From an uncultured Cohaesibacter sp. (GTDB taxonomy: Bacteria > Pseudomonadota > Alphaproteobacteria > Rhizobiales > Cohaesibacteraceae): a DNA stretch of 64,000 nt. Both the position numbers and the translations under genes were made by a program. The number at the start of each line of letters is the position of its first letter. The first letter of the stretch is position 1. The notes below the pieces were generated by a model that was not told the origin of the DNA, searched no databases, and was given only the letters and a program-made list of their open reading frames with translations. The DNA lies in assembly GCF_963682185.1 (NCBI RefSeq), contig NZ_OY821667.1:3547501-3611500 (forward strand), given 5' to 3'. Of this stretch, positions 1 to 7,427 are shown piece by piece.

Positions 1-137
1 CTCTCGGTGGGGTCCAGTCTTTCAATATTATACGGAGGGTAGCCCTCATTGGCACCTTTGGCGACGCGGTCAAGCACACGCTCGACTTCATCAAAGCCAA
101 GGAGAAAAGGGCTGGAAAAAGCAGACATTCGAGACAT
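1..137 (-). CDS. Small heat shock protein Hsp20/IbpA family, 5' part only
   Basis: Only the first 45 codons are in the window; the gene runs off the left edge. The N-terminus reads MSRMSAFSSPFLLGFDEVER, followed by a stretch ending YPPYNIERLDPTE, which is the characteristic start of the IbpA/HspA class of alphaproteobacterial Hsp20 proteins. These are ATP-independent cytoplasmic holdases that bind unfolding proteins. The alpha-crystallin domain itself lies outside the window, so the assignment rests on the N-terminal signature. The start is ATG at 137, preceded by an AAGGA Shine-Dalgarno that is folded into a hairpin (separate entry), which supports temperature control of translation. Confidence 0.85.
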   Translation of the reverse strand, partial: MSRMSAFSSPFLLGFDEVERVLDRVAKGANEGYPPYNIERLDPTE

Positions 138-245
138 TAGGCGGTCCTTCTTTTAAGCGACGCGCTAGATAACTCCCTTTCCAATCGGAAAAATCGGAGC
201 TGCATGACAGAGTTTCCACCGAGATCTCTCTGGAACAAAAACTCC
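138..245 (-). promoter_or_regulatory. ROSE-like RNA thermometer in the hsp20 leader
   Basis: Read on the minus strand, the leader folds into consecutive stem-loops. The last one (161 to 144) pairs GUCGCUU with GAAGGAC around an AAAA loop, with the G of the UCGCU motif bulged opposite the Shine-Dalgarno AAGGA. This is the hallmark of the ROSE element's 3' hairpin. The preceding hairpin (199 to 173) pairs CUCC with GGAG and UUUCC with GGAAA around GAUU. A third weaker dyad lies further upstream (about 241-209). A possible RpoH-type promoter (TTTGAG at 279-274, 16-nt spacer, CATTTT at 257-252) would give a leader of about 105 nt, right for ROSE. Pairing is seen in the sequence; thermosensing is inferred from the known family. 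Confidence 0.7.
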
Positions 246-560
246 AAGTGAAAAATGAACCGCCGATCCTCTCCTCAAAAAGATAGCTCGGTCAGATCAT
301 GAAAAGGGTCGGCCTAAGCCACATCCCTTGTGCCAGACCTCATCATCAAGCATCTGGCATAGGTTCAATATGGGGGTATTTGCAGCCCGCTTCAAGTTTA
401 AACATGATCTTGAGAGCGGTGGTTTTTTGCGCGGCGTGGCGTGGTGCCTGTCTTTCTTGGCGAAAGGGACGAATAAGTATCTGGTGCCTAGGGATAATCG
501 CCAGACCGGTCAACCTTGGCAAGATGGTATTAGCCATGTGAGAAACCGGCTGAGGACACA

Positions 561-590
561 AAAAAACCGTTCGGATTGCTCCGAACGGTT
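561..590 (-). terminator. Rho-independent terminator of gcrA
   Basis: An 11-bp perfect inverted repeat (AACCGTTCGGA at 565-575, TCCGAACGGTT at 580-590, 4-nt loop) is followed on the minus strand by a T-run (complement of the A-tract at 561-566). It sits 28 bases beyond the gcrA stop. The rest of the 138-617 stretch holds only the hsp20 leader and no convincing gene. Confidence 0.85.
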
Positions 591-617
591 CAATGAATTG
601 AAACAGGAAGTCAGCTT

Positions 618-1142
618 TTAGCTTGCCCTTTTTGAGCGCCGACGATCTGCCCCCGTATTGTAAGCAATCTCGGAGTGATACTTGCAATAGGGAGACCCTG
701 ACTCGGATTTGTGACCACAGAAGTGGAAATCAGCGTCACCTGGGTCGCCAATTGGCCATTTGCAGGTATTTTCCGTCAGAGTAAGGATCGATGCGCGCTT
801 GGAAATAGGCACAACGACCGGATCCACCTCCGGATTTTTGACCGCTTTTGGTTGAGGAGCCGACTGTGGCTGGGTTTCAACCTTGAGAGCCGCCGCTCCT
901 ACGCTTGGCGCAGCGTTTGACGCACTGCTTGTCCGAGCGGGACGACTGGTCTGGTTGCGAGGGCGCCGCGGGCGAGGTGCTGTTGTCGTCGTTTTGGCGC
1001 GACCGGAAAGACCCAGTCTGTGCACCTTGCCGATAACAGCATTGCGAGTGACACCGCCAAGTTCAGACGCCACTTGGCTGGCGCTCAGGCCTTCGGCCCA
1101 GAGTTTTTTTAGTAGTTCAACACGTTCGTCAGTCCAAGACAT
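618..1142 (-). CDS. gcrA: GcrA cell cycle regulator
   Basis: The 174-residue protein starts MSWTDERVELLKKLWAEGLS and continues through SASQVASELGGVTRNAVIGK, the helix-turn-helix signature of GcrA. A low-complexity Pro/Ser/Ala linker (about residues 50-110) follows, then a C-terminal sigma-interacting region with CKWPIGDPGD, a HFCGH segment and PYCKYH. In Caulobacter and relatives, GcrA binds sigma70-RNA polymerase and activates promoters carrying CcrM-methylated GANTC sites, and it controls S-phase genes. It is transcribed alone, ends at a good terminator, and has DnaA-like and CtrA-like sequences upstream. Length and both end domains match the family, so I see no sign of truncation. Confidence 0.95.
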   Translation of the reverse strand: MSWTDERVELLKKLWAEGLSASQVASELGGVTRNAVIGKVHRLGLSGRAKTTTTAPRPRRPRNQTSRPARTSSASNAAPSVGAAALKVETQPQSAPQPKAVKNPEVDPVVVPISKRASILTLTENTCKWPIGDPGDADFHFCGHKSESGSPYCKYHSEIAYNTGADRRRSKRAS

Positions 1143-1264
1143 ATAAAAAGCCTCCGTCTAGACTGTTAAAGAAGGCAAACCGAAAACCGCATCTGGTCAT
1201 GAGAGCACAACCAAAGGTTTGTCCTTCGTAAGTGGATTTGATTTTTGCCGCACGATAGTTATTC

Positions 1265-1280
1265 GTTAATAAATCGTAAA
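1265..1280 (-). promoter_or_regulatory. CtrA-like box upstream of gcrA
   Basis: On the minus strand the sequence reads TTTA-N7-TTAAC, one mismatch from the CtrA consensus TTAA-N7-TTAAC. It lies about 125 bp upstream of the gcrA start. In Caulobacter, CtrA represses gcrA, so the site fits known wiring. The motif is short and AT-rich, so chance occurrence is possible. A GAATC CcrM/GcrA site is nearby at 1348-1352. Confidence 0.45.
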
Positions 1281-1418
1281 CTACTATACGGGTGGAACCT
1301 GCCGCAACTGGATGCAGGCCCAATTTAACCCTTTTCCCCAACTAATCGAATCAACAATTGTCCAAAAATCGCTTGACAACGGTTTTTTGAATTTATCCTC
1401 ATCCATTTGTTGATTGCC

Positions 1419-1427
1419 TGTGGATAA
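1419..1427 (-). promoter_or_regulatory. DnaA box upstream of gcrA
   Basis: The minus strand carries TTATCCACA, the perfect consensus DnaA box, in the gcrA-argD intergenic region, 277 bp from the gcrA start. DnaA activates gcrA transcription in Caulobacter. A degenerate second copy (TTATCCTCA) is visible on the plus strand at 1393-1401. No AT-rich 13-mers or further clustered boxes were seen that would argue for a replication origin. Confidence 0.5.
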
Positions 1428-1786
1428 GGTGTGTTTAAGTGTTGAATATCCCTGTTGGTTTTTCCCACTCAAGACAGTTGCCTAAATCTGCGGCGGTTTG
1501 ATGGGGTGTGGCGCTTTTATTGGCGTTTGCCGCCTAAGGGTTGTACAAAATCGATTAGGTTGCAGTGTGAAACACTTTATTCTCATACGATGGTCTCAGA
1601 TTGGGTAGTCGTGTCCAAATAGGGCGCGGGCGCTTAATGAGTCAACCGACTGTGAGGACCTGTCCAGAGAAGGCTGCGAAAATGGTTTCACAAAAGCAAA
1701 CGAGCCTCACTTGTGGTGCGCCTCTATAAAATTTTGTGGATTTATTCCTAAACAGCATAAAATGTTGCGATTAGAGTGAAGTCTTT

Positions 1787-1855
1787 GATTGACAAGAGGG
1801 GAACATTCTTGCAATAGAAGGACCTTCAACAGCCGCCGTTGGAGCGGCTTTTTTG
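1787..1855 (+). terminator. Terminator-like hairpin with a promoter just upstream, in the argD leader
   Basis: A stem AGCCGC/GCGGCT (1831-1836 and 1844-1849, 7-nt loop) is followed by six Ts, a standard intrinsic terminator, about 205 bp upstream of argD. A promoter-like pair lies just before it: TTGACA at 1789-1794, a 17-bp spacer, then CAATAG at 1812-1817. The arrangement could be a short leader with attenuation, or the end of an unannotated small RNA arising within 1500-1830. The 918-bp stretch 1143-2060 shows no convincing protein gene; the frame open upstream of argD lacks family similarity and is crossed by this hairpin. Confidence 0.55.
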
Positions 1856-2060
1856 TTGTATTCCTGCCATTCTCTGTATCGTGTTCCTGGCTCTCTTGCT
1901 CCCTGACATTCGGGCAGATCCAGAACATGAAGGCATTGAGGGAATGGCGTTCATCCGAGGGCTTCGGATCCGCTTTCAAGGGGCCGGACGCTCGACTTTC
2001 TGCCGCAATGAGGCAGATTTGATATCAGGAGACCTTTGTCTTGGGACGAGGATAAGTAAA

Positions 2061-3251
2061 ATGACGCAATCTTCGCTGTATGCCACATATGCAAGAGCCA
2101 ACCTCGAATTCGAAAAGGGAGAAGGCGCTTGGCTTACGACGCGAGATGAGCGACGCTTCCTTGATTTTGCTGCAGGAATCGCGGTGAACAGCCTCGGTCA
2201 TGCCCATCCGCATCTTGTGAAAGCCCTGAAAGATCAGGCTGACAAGCTTTGGCATGTTTCAAACCTGTATGATATTCCCGGACAGCATAAGCTGGCCGAG
2301 CGTCTTTGCGCCGCTACCTTTGCTGACAAGGTCTTTTTCACAAATTCCGGTGCAGAAGCCGTGGAATGTGCGGTAAAAACTGCGCGTCGCTATCAGTATG
2401 ACAAAGGCGCCCCGGATCGGTTTACGATCCTCACTTTTGAAGGGGCGTTTCACGGACGGACGCTGGCCACGATTGCCGCAGGCGGTCAGGCCAAATATCT
2501 CGAAGGCTTCGGGCCGAAGGCGCCGGGGTTTGAAAGTCTACCCGCTCTGGATATCGAATTGGTGAAACAATCGATCAACGAGACCACCGCTGGCATTCTG
2601 CTTGAGCCCATTCAGGGCGAGGGTGGCATTCGCGAAATCGAGCCATCATTCCTGAAAGCTCTAAGGAATTTGTGCGACGAAACCGACATCCTGTTAATTC
2701 TTGATGAAGTCCAGACTGGTGTTGGACGGACCGGCCATCTGTTTGCCCATGAAGAAGCAGGCATAACACCCGACATCATGGCCATTGCCAAGGGCATCGG
2801 CGGCGGCTTCCCTATGGGGGCCTGTCTGGCGACAGAAGAGGTTGCCGGCGTCATGGTTCCTGGAACACATGGTTCAACTTATGGTGGTAATCCTCTGGCC
2901 ATGGCCGTGGGCAATGCCGTGCTTGATGTGGTGCTGGAAGAGGGTTTTCTGGACAATGTTGCAAAAACAGGCTTAGTTTTAAAGCAAAGCCTTGCAGGTT
3001 TGAAGGATGCCTATCCTGATTTTATTGAAGAGATTCGGGGGCGTGGATTGCTTCTTGGCCTCAAACTGAAAATGCCACCAACAGATCTGGTTGCCGAACT
3101 CCGCAAGGAAGGTCTTTTGACCGTGGGGGCTGGTGATAATGTCTTGCGGTTGGCTCCGCCTCTGACCATTGGTCAGGAAGAAATAGATTTTGCACTCCAG
3201 GCCTTGGAGCGGGCGCTCGATACCATGCGCGCTGCGAAGGCAGACAGTTAA
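2061..3251 (+). CDS. argD: Acetylornithine aminotransferase
   Basis: This class-III PLP-dependent aminotransferase of 396 residues converts N-acetylglutamate semialdehyde to N-acetylornithine in arginine synthesis, and may also act in the lysine branch. Visible motifs are [11 protein letters not shown] (cofactor phosphate contacts), FHGRTLA, the [11 protein letters not shown] cofactor-Asp segment and [13 protein letters not shown] with the Schiff-base lysine, then [10 protein letters not shown]. The frame stays open upstream to 1839, but homology begins at [14 protein letters not shown], so ATG 2061 (after GACGAGGAT) is the start. argF follows 21 bp later, forming an arginine operon with a separately started hslO downstream. 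Confidence 0.95.
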   Translation: MTQSSLYATYARANLEFEKGEGAWLTTRDERRFLDFAAGIAVNSLGHAHPHLVKALKDQADKLWHVSNLYDIPGQHKLAERLCAATFADKVFFTNSGAEAVECAVKTARRYQYDKGAPDRFTILTFEGAFHGRTLATIAAGGQAKYLEGFGPKAPGFESLPALDIELVKQSINETTAGILLEPIQGEGGIREIEPSFLKALRNLCDETDILLILDEVQTGVGRTGHLFAHEEAGITPDIMAIAKGIGGGFPMGACLATEEVAGVMVPGTHGSTYGGNPLAMAVGNAVLDVVLEEGFLDNVAKTGLVLKQSLAGLKDAYPDFIEEIRGRGLLLGLKLKMPPTDLVAELRKEGLLTVGAGDNVLRLAPPLTIGQEEIDFALQALERALDTMRAAKADS

Positions 3252-3272
3252 TAATGAGGGGGATTGCAAACC

Positions 3273-4208
3273 ATGTCGAATGATGCCAAGCGCCATTTCG
3301 TCGATTTGGAGACGCAGAAGACCGAAGACCTGAAGACTATTCTGGCCACCGCGCACAAGATCAAGGATGCGCGCAAGACAAAACGCCGGACCGACATGCT
3401 CGAAGACAAGGTGATCGCCCTTGTCTTCGATAAGCCTTCCACGCGCACTCGCGTCTCTTTTGACGTTGGCGTGCGTGAGCTGGGCGGAACACCGCTGATG
3501 CTGACCGGTGCAGAAATGCAGCTGGGGCGCGGCGAGAGCATCCCCGACACGGCTCGCGTGCTGTCCCGTTTTGTCGATGGCATCATGATCCGCATGCTTG
3601 ACCATGAAGCTGTGGCCGAGTTGGCCGAATATGCCACCGTTCCGGTCATCAATGGCCTGACCTATTATTCGCATCCATGCCAGATCATGGCGGACATCAT
3701 GACCTACGAGGAGCATCGCGGCTCGCTTGAAGGCAAGACCGTCACTTGGGTGGGGGACTACAACAATGTGTTGGCATCCTGGCTTCATGCGGCCGAACAT
3801 TTTGATTTCACCATGCGGATTGCCATTCCCGAAGAGCTGATGACCGATTTCTCGGTTATCGACCGTCTGCGGAGCCGTGGTGTGCGCATTGAATTGTGCG
3901 ACAGCGCAGAAGATGCCGCCAGCCAGTCCGATCTCATCATCACCGACACATGGGTCTCCATGGGCGATGAAGATGCAGAGCATCGTCACAATCTCTTGAA
4001 ACCTTATCAGGTCAACACCAAATTGATGGAGCTTGCCAAGGATGATGCCCTGTTCATGCACTGCCTGCCAGCCCATCGTGGCGAGGAAGTGACGGACGAA
4101 GTGATCGATGGACCGCAATCTGTTGTGTTCGACGAAGCGGAAAACCGTTTGCATGCACAAAAGGGCGTGATGGCCTGGTGCTTCCACAAGGCCATCGGCG
4201 ACGAATAA
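3273..4208 (+). CDS. argF: Ornithine carbamoyltransferase
   Basis: This 311-residue cytoplasmic enzyme makes citrulline from ornithine and carbamoyl phosphate. It shows the carbamoyl-phosphate loop STRTRVSF, the HPCQIMADI motif, a WVGDYNNV segment and the ornithine-site [15 protein letters not shown] 3273 is preceded by GAGGGGG at 3256-3262 and gives [12 protein letters not shown], the usual family start; an in-frame TTG nine bases earlier is less likely. It follows argD directly in one operon. Length and motifs are complete. Confidence 0.95.
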   Translation: MSNDAKRHFVDLETQKTEDLKTILATAHKIKDARKTKRRTDMLEDKVIALVFDKPSTRTRVSFDVGVRELGGTPLMLTGAEMQLGRGESIPDTARVLSRFVDGIMIRMLDHEAVAELAEYATVPVINGLTYYSHPCQIMADIMTYEEHRGSLEGKTVTWVGDYNNVLASWLHAAEHFDFTMRIAIPEELMTDFSVIDRLRSRGVRIELCDSAEDAASQSDLIITDTWVSMGDEDAEHRHNLLKPYQVNTKLMELAKDDALFMHCLPAHRGEEVTDEVIDGPQSVVFDEAENRLHAQKGVMAWCFHKAIGDE

Positions 4209-4315
4209 TTCCAAGACTGTGCACCAAGGCTACGGGTGAAGGTGGACAATGGCGATAGGGCCAGACATCTGCCAGCAACCAGCCGGACTTGACGAGCGCA
4301 ACTGAAATAGAGACA

Positions 4316-4341
4316 AGGGTGGATACAGGTGTATCCGCCCT
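4316..4341 (+). terminator. Stem-loop after argF, possible weak terminator
   Basis: An 11-bp stem with one G-U pair (AGGGTGGATAC and GTATCCGCCCT, loop AGGT) lies 107 bp after the argF stop and is followed by the interrupted T-rich stretch TTTGCCTTTG. It could end the argDF transcript or merely stabilise its 3' end. The T-tract is poor. Confidence 0.4.
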
Positions 4342-4495
4342 TTGCCTTTGCATGAACGAAAGACAATGAACAGACTGCGCGCCCGATCCCCTCGATGCTG
4401 ACAGATGAGGGATGAACAGGGCCCACCCCGGACAATGAAAAGCCATCATGCATGATGCAATTTGTCCCTTTGGGTGCCACAGGAAAGTAAGCCAG

Positions 4496-5491
4496 ATGAC
4501 CGAACAAACCAATATCGTCTCTTCGCTAGACCGCGTCTTGCCTTTTCAGGTCGATGGATTGGACGTACGCGGACGGATGGTCCATCTCAATGAAACCGTC
4601 ACCGGTATCATTCAACGCCACAATTATCCCGACGCTGTCAATCGGCTCTTGGCTGAGGCCATTGCCCTGACCTCCCTTCTGGGGTCCTCCCTGAAATTCG
4701 AGGGCAAGTTTATCCTGCAGGTGCAGTCCAAGGGTGCGGTCAATATGCTCGTGGTGGACTATAATGCGCCAGACGCCGTGCGCGCCTATGTCCGCTTTGA
4801 TGAAGAGGCCCTCAAGCTTCTGATCGAGAAGGGCGAAACGCGCCCCGAACAGCTGTTGGGCGAAGGGCATCTGGTGATGACCATCGATCAGGGCCAATAT
4901 ATGAACCGCTATCAGGGCGTTGTTGTTCTGGATGGCAAAAGCCTTGAAGATGCGGCCCATGCCTATTTCATGCAGTCCGAGCAGCTGCCCACCCGGGTGC
5001 GTCTGGCTGTCACCGAAATGGTGTCCAAACAGGATCAAGGCCCGGCCAAAAGCGAATGGATCGCTGGTGGTCTATTGGTGCAATATCTGCCCCATTCCTC
5101 AGAGGACATCCCCCATCGGGATCTGCATCCCGGCGACCATCCCGATCCGGAAATGCAGAAAACCCATCACGTCACCGAGGCTGATGCCTGGCGCGAATGT
5201 GAGGCACTGGTCAACACCGTGGATGACCACGAACTGACCGATCCGGATGTTTCCGCGGAAACCCTGCTCTACAGGCTGTTCCATGAAAATGGACCTCGGG
5301 TTTTTGAATCCATGCCGATCTATGACCGCTGCACATGCAGTCGTGAGCGGATCAGCGATATGTTCAAGACATTCGATCCCGAAGAAATGAAGGACATGGT
5401 CGTTGATGGCAAAATCGAGGTGACATGCGAATTCTGCAGCACTCACTACGAGTTTGATCCCGAGGAAGTCGCTAAAGCCGCCAAAGGCTAG
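4496..5491 (+). CDS. hslO: Redox-regulated chaperone Hsp33
   Basis: The 331-residue protein is a cytoplasmic holdase switched on by oxidation. Its zinc-binding redox switch is intact near the C-terminus: CTC at residues 279-281 and CEFC at 311-314, a CxC-X29-CxxC layout typical of Hsp33. The N-terminal core (DRVLPFQVDGLDVRGRMVHL, then the HNYP segment) matches the family. ATG 4496 (MTEQTNIVSSLDRV) is favoured over an in-frame ATG at 4448 because AGGAAAG lies just upstream. The position after argD-argF is a familiar Hyphomicrobiales order. A 287-bp gap with a stem-loop separates it from argF, so it may have its own promoter. Confidence 0.95.
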   Translation: MTEQTNIVSSLDRVLPFQVDGLDVRGRMVHLNETVTGIIQRHNYPDAVNRLLAEAIALTSLLGSSLKFEGKFILQVQSKGAVNMLVVDYNAPDAVRAYVRFDEEALKLLIEKGETRPEQLLGEGHLVMTIDQGQYMNRYQGVVVLDGKSLEDAAHAYFMQSEQLPTRVRLAVTEMVSKQDQGPAKSEWIAGGLLVQYLPHSSEDIPHRDLHPGDHPDPEMQKTHHVTEADAWRECEALVNTVDDHELTDPDVSAETLLYRLFHENGPRVFESMPIYDRCTCSRERISDMFKTFDPEEMKDMVVDGKIEVTCEFCSTHYEFDPEEVAKAAKG

Positions 5492-5954
5492 CCTCTGGCC
5501 TGAAAATCCCGCTTGTCGATAGCGACACAAGAATTATGAAGAGAAAGGCCACCCCATTTGCGGGTGACTTTTTTATTGCTGAAGTTTTCTACTTGATACA
5601 AAAAAGTGCAAAGATTTGATTGCACAGAAGCATCAAGGCTGGAATAAACGCATAAGTGGCAGGATGAAGCCCAACCGGGAGGGCGCATTCGAGCATATGG
5701 GGTATGGCCAGAGGAGGCGCCTGCAGCCTCTGGAGGAGGAGGCCCGTTTGCGGGAAATGGGGGGCTATCTTTCTGATCTATGGTGAATTTTGTTGCGAAC
5801 CGTGTGCGGCACGGGACCGTAGAAAGTGCGTCAGAAGATTCACCAATCTGTGCCAAACTCCTTGAAAATCATCGGTTCGAGCCCGAGCCTGAATATTTAT
5901 GACCGGAAAGAATGGGCTTGTCTCAAGCGATCCGGTTACAACCGTTGACCAGAG
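5492..5954. other. Gene-free stretch between hslO and the efflux operon
   Basis: No convincing gene is present in 463 bp. A small hairpin (CACCC 5550-5554, GGGTG 5562-5566) followed by ACTTTTTTA could terminate hslO on the plus strand, though the stem is only 5 bp. The minus-strand open frame across 5488-5856 has a low-complexity, unlike-protein composition and is not called. Confidence 0.4.
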
Positions 5955-7427
5955 ATGATGAACGATCACAGCAAAGACCTGAAGCCGAGCCCGACGACAG
6001 AACAAGTCGCCCCCCCGTTGGCCTCTCCGTTGGCCTCCCAGTCGGCCCATGACGCCAACCATTCTCGGGCAGCGACGAAGAGCAAGGCAAAGTCATCGCC
6101 TCTTGCGCGAACACTTCGTGGTGCGTTCAAACTCATTTTGCCCGTTCTGGTGATCGCCGCAGGCGGCTTTGTTGCCTGGCAATTGGTGGCGACCAAACCC
6201 GAGGTCAACCGTCGTCCTCCAAGCGAAAAGAGTTATGCGGTTGAAATCAAAGCCGCAGCCCCTGCCGCGCTTCAGCCCGATATCATCCTTTATGGCACGG
6301 TCTCTGCGGCCCGCCCGGTAGAGCTGCGTGCGCTCGTCAGTGGCGAGGTGGTGTGGGTCAATCCGATGTTGCAGGCCGGTCAGATTGTGGATGCAGGAGA
6401 AGCACTGATACGCATTGATCCGTTTGATTATGAAGGCGCCGTCCGTGAGGCTGAAGCCAATCTCAGGGAAGCCGAGGCGCAACTGCGCTCCAGCGAAGTG
6501 TCTCTTGAAAGCGACAAGGTAGCTCTTGAGCGGCTCAAGGAACAGCAGATACTGGCGCAGAATGATCTGGATCGGGCCGAAACGCTGGCAGCCAGCGGCA
6601 GCCTCACGCAGCAGGCGCTAGAAACCCGCAGGCTGACGGTCTCCCAGAGGCAACAGAGTGTGGAAAGCCGTCAATTCAATCTCGAAGTTCTTGCCTCCCA
6701 GATCGAACAGCAGAAAGCCAATCTGGAGCGGCTCGACTGGCGACTGGAGCAAGCCCGTCGCAATCTCACCAATACCACCCTCAATGCGCCCTATAGAGGG
6801 TTGGTGCAGAGCAAATCTGTTGAATTGGGCCGTTCGGTTTCTGGCAGTGACACCCTTGTTTCGCTCTATGACCCAGAGCAAATGGATGTCCGCTTTACTC
6901 TGTCAGACGCGCAATATGGACGTCTGACCTCCCACGGAGCGACGCTCATCGGCCAGAGCATAACGGTCAATTGGCAACTTGGTGAGCAGGTCAGATCGCA
7001 TGCCGCCACCATCACACGGGTAACCCCGGAGGTGAATGCGGCCAATGGGGGCATTGAGGTCTATGCCCGTCTTGAGGCCGATGCAGGGCTGAGGGCTGGT
7101 ACCTTCGTTGAGCTGCTGGTGCCTGATCAGGTTTATGAAAACGCCATTTCCATTCCGCAGGCCGCGATTTATGGCGGTAACCGTGTCTATGTCAACGAGG
7201 AGGGGCGTATGGCCCCAAGGGATGTCAAGGTCTTGGCCTATCTGGGCGACAATGCCCTGATTGATGGCGCGGCCTTCAAAGAGGGGGCTCAGATAGTCAC
7301 CACCCGCGTGGCCGAGGCCGGACCGGGCTTGAAGCTCGTTGTGCCCGCCATGGAAGAAAAGAGCCTTGAAGAGGATGCCAAGCGTGGGAATGCGGATGCT
7401 GCCGATGAGGGGAGGGCACCTCAATGA
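5955..7427 (+). CDS. RND efflux periplasmic adaptor (membrane fusion protein)
   Basis: The 490-residue protein is a HlyD/AcrA-type adaptor that bridges an inner-membrane RND pump to an outer-membrane channel. It has a cytoplasmic Ser/Pro/Ala-rich N-terminus, one membrane anchor (about residues 57-80, LPVLVIAAGGFVAWQL), a lipoyl half-motif (ELRALVSGEVVWVNPMLQAG), a long coiled-coil hairpin (about 155-270, rich in Glu, Gln and Leu), the returning half (TTLNAPYRGLVQSKSVELG) and beta-barrel domains. There is no lipobox, so anchoring is by the N-terminal helix. It overlaps the pump gene by 4 bp (ATGA), implying translational coupling. The substrate cannot be told from sequence. The start may be either ATG at 5955 or 5958. 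Confidence 0.9.
   Translation: MMNDHSKDLKPSPTTEQVAPPLASPLASQSAHDANHSRAATKSKAKSSPLARTLRGAFKLILPVLVIAAGGFVAWQLVATKPEVNRRPPSEKSYAVEIKAAAPAALQPDIILYGTVSAARPVELRALVSGEVVWVNPMLQAGQIVDAGEALIRIDPFDYEGAVREAEANLREAEAQLRSSEVSLESDKVALERLKEQQILAQNDLDRAETLAASGSLTQQALETRRLTVSQRQQSVESRQFNLEVLASQIEQQKANLERLDWRLEQARRNLTNTTLNAPYRGLVQSKSVELGRSVSGSDTLVSLYDPEQMDVRFTLSDAQYGRLTSHGATLIGQSITVNWQLGEQVRSHAATITRVTPEVNAANGGIEVYARLEADAGLRAGTFVELLVPDQVYENAISIPQAAIYGGNRVYVNEEGRMAPRDVKVLAYLGDNALIDGAAFKEGAQIVTTRVAEAGPGLKLVVPAMEEKSLEEDAKRGNADAADEGRAPQ

Noticed and set aside
299-621. Two overlapping plus-strand frames between hsp20 and gcrA
   Set aside because: No ribosome binding site or family match; one runs through the gcrA terminator.
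1265-1427. A replication origin near gcrA suggested by the DnaA box
   Set aside because: Only one perfect and one degenerate box, no AT-rich unwinding repeats and no origin-type neighbours such as hemE, dnaA or parAB.
1839-2060. In-frame 74-codon N-terminal extension of argD with a hydrophobic start
   Set aside because: It begins inside a terminator-like hairpin, has no ribosome binding site, and homology to ArgD starts at ATG 2061. An apparent signal sequence makes no sense for this cytoplasmic enzyme.
2979-4214. 411-codon open frame on the minus strand across argF
   Set aside because: It is exactly antisense to a strongly conserved argF, has no recognisable motif and no plausible start context; long antisense frames are common under this codon usage.
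4444-4457. 14-bp palindrome CATCATGCATGATG before hslO
   Set aside because: Short and simple enough to arise by chance, built from CATGAT units that are common here; no matching copy elsewhere in the window to suggest an operator.
5488-5856. 122-codon minus-strand frame in the hslO-efflux gap
   Set aside because: Pro/Ser-rich sequence without motifs, overlapping the hslO end; no good start.
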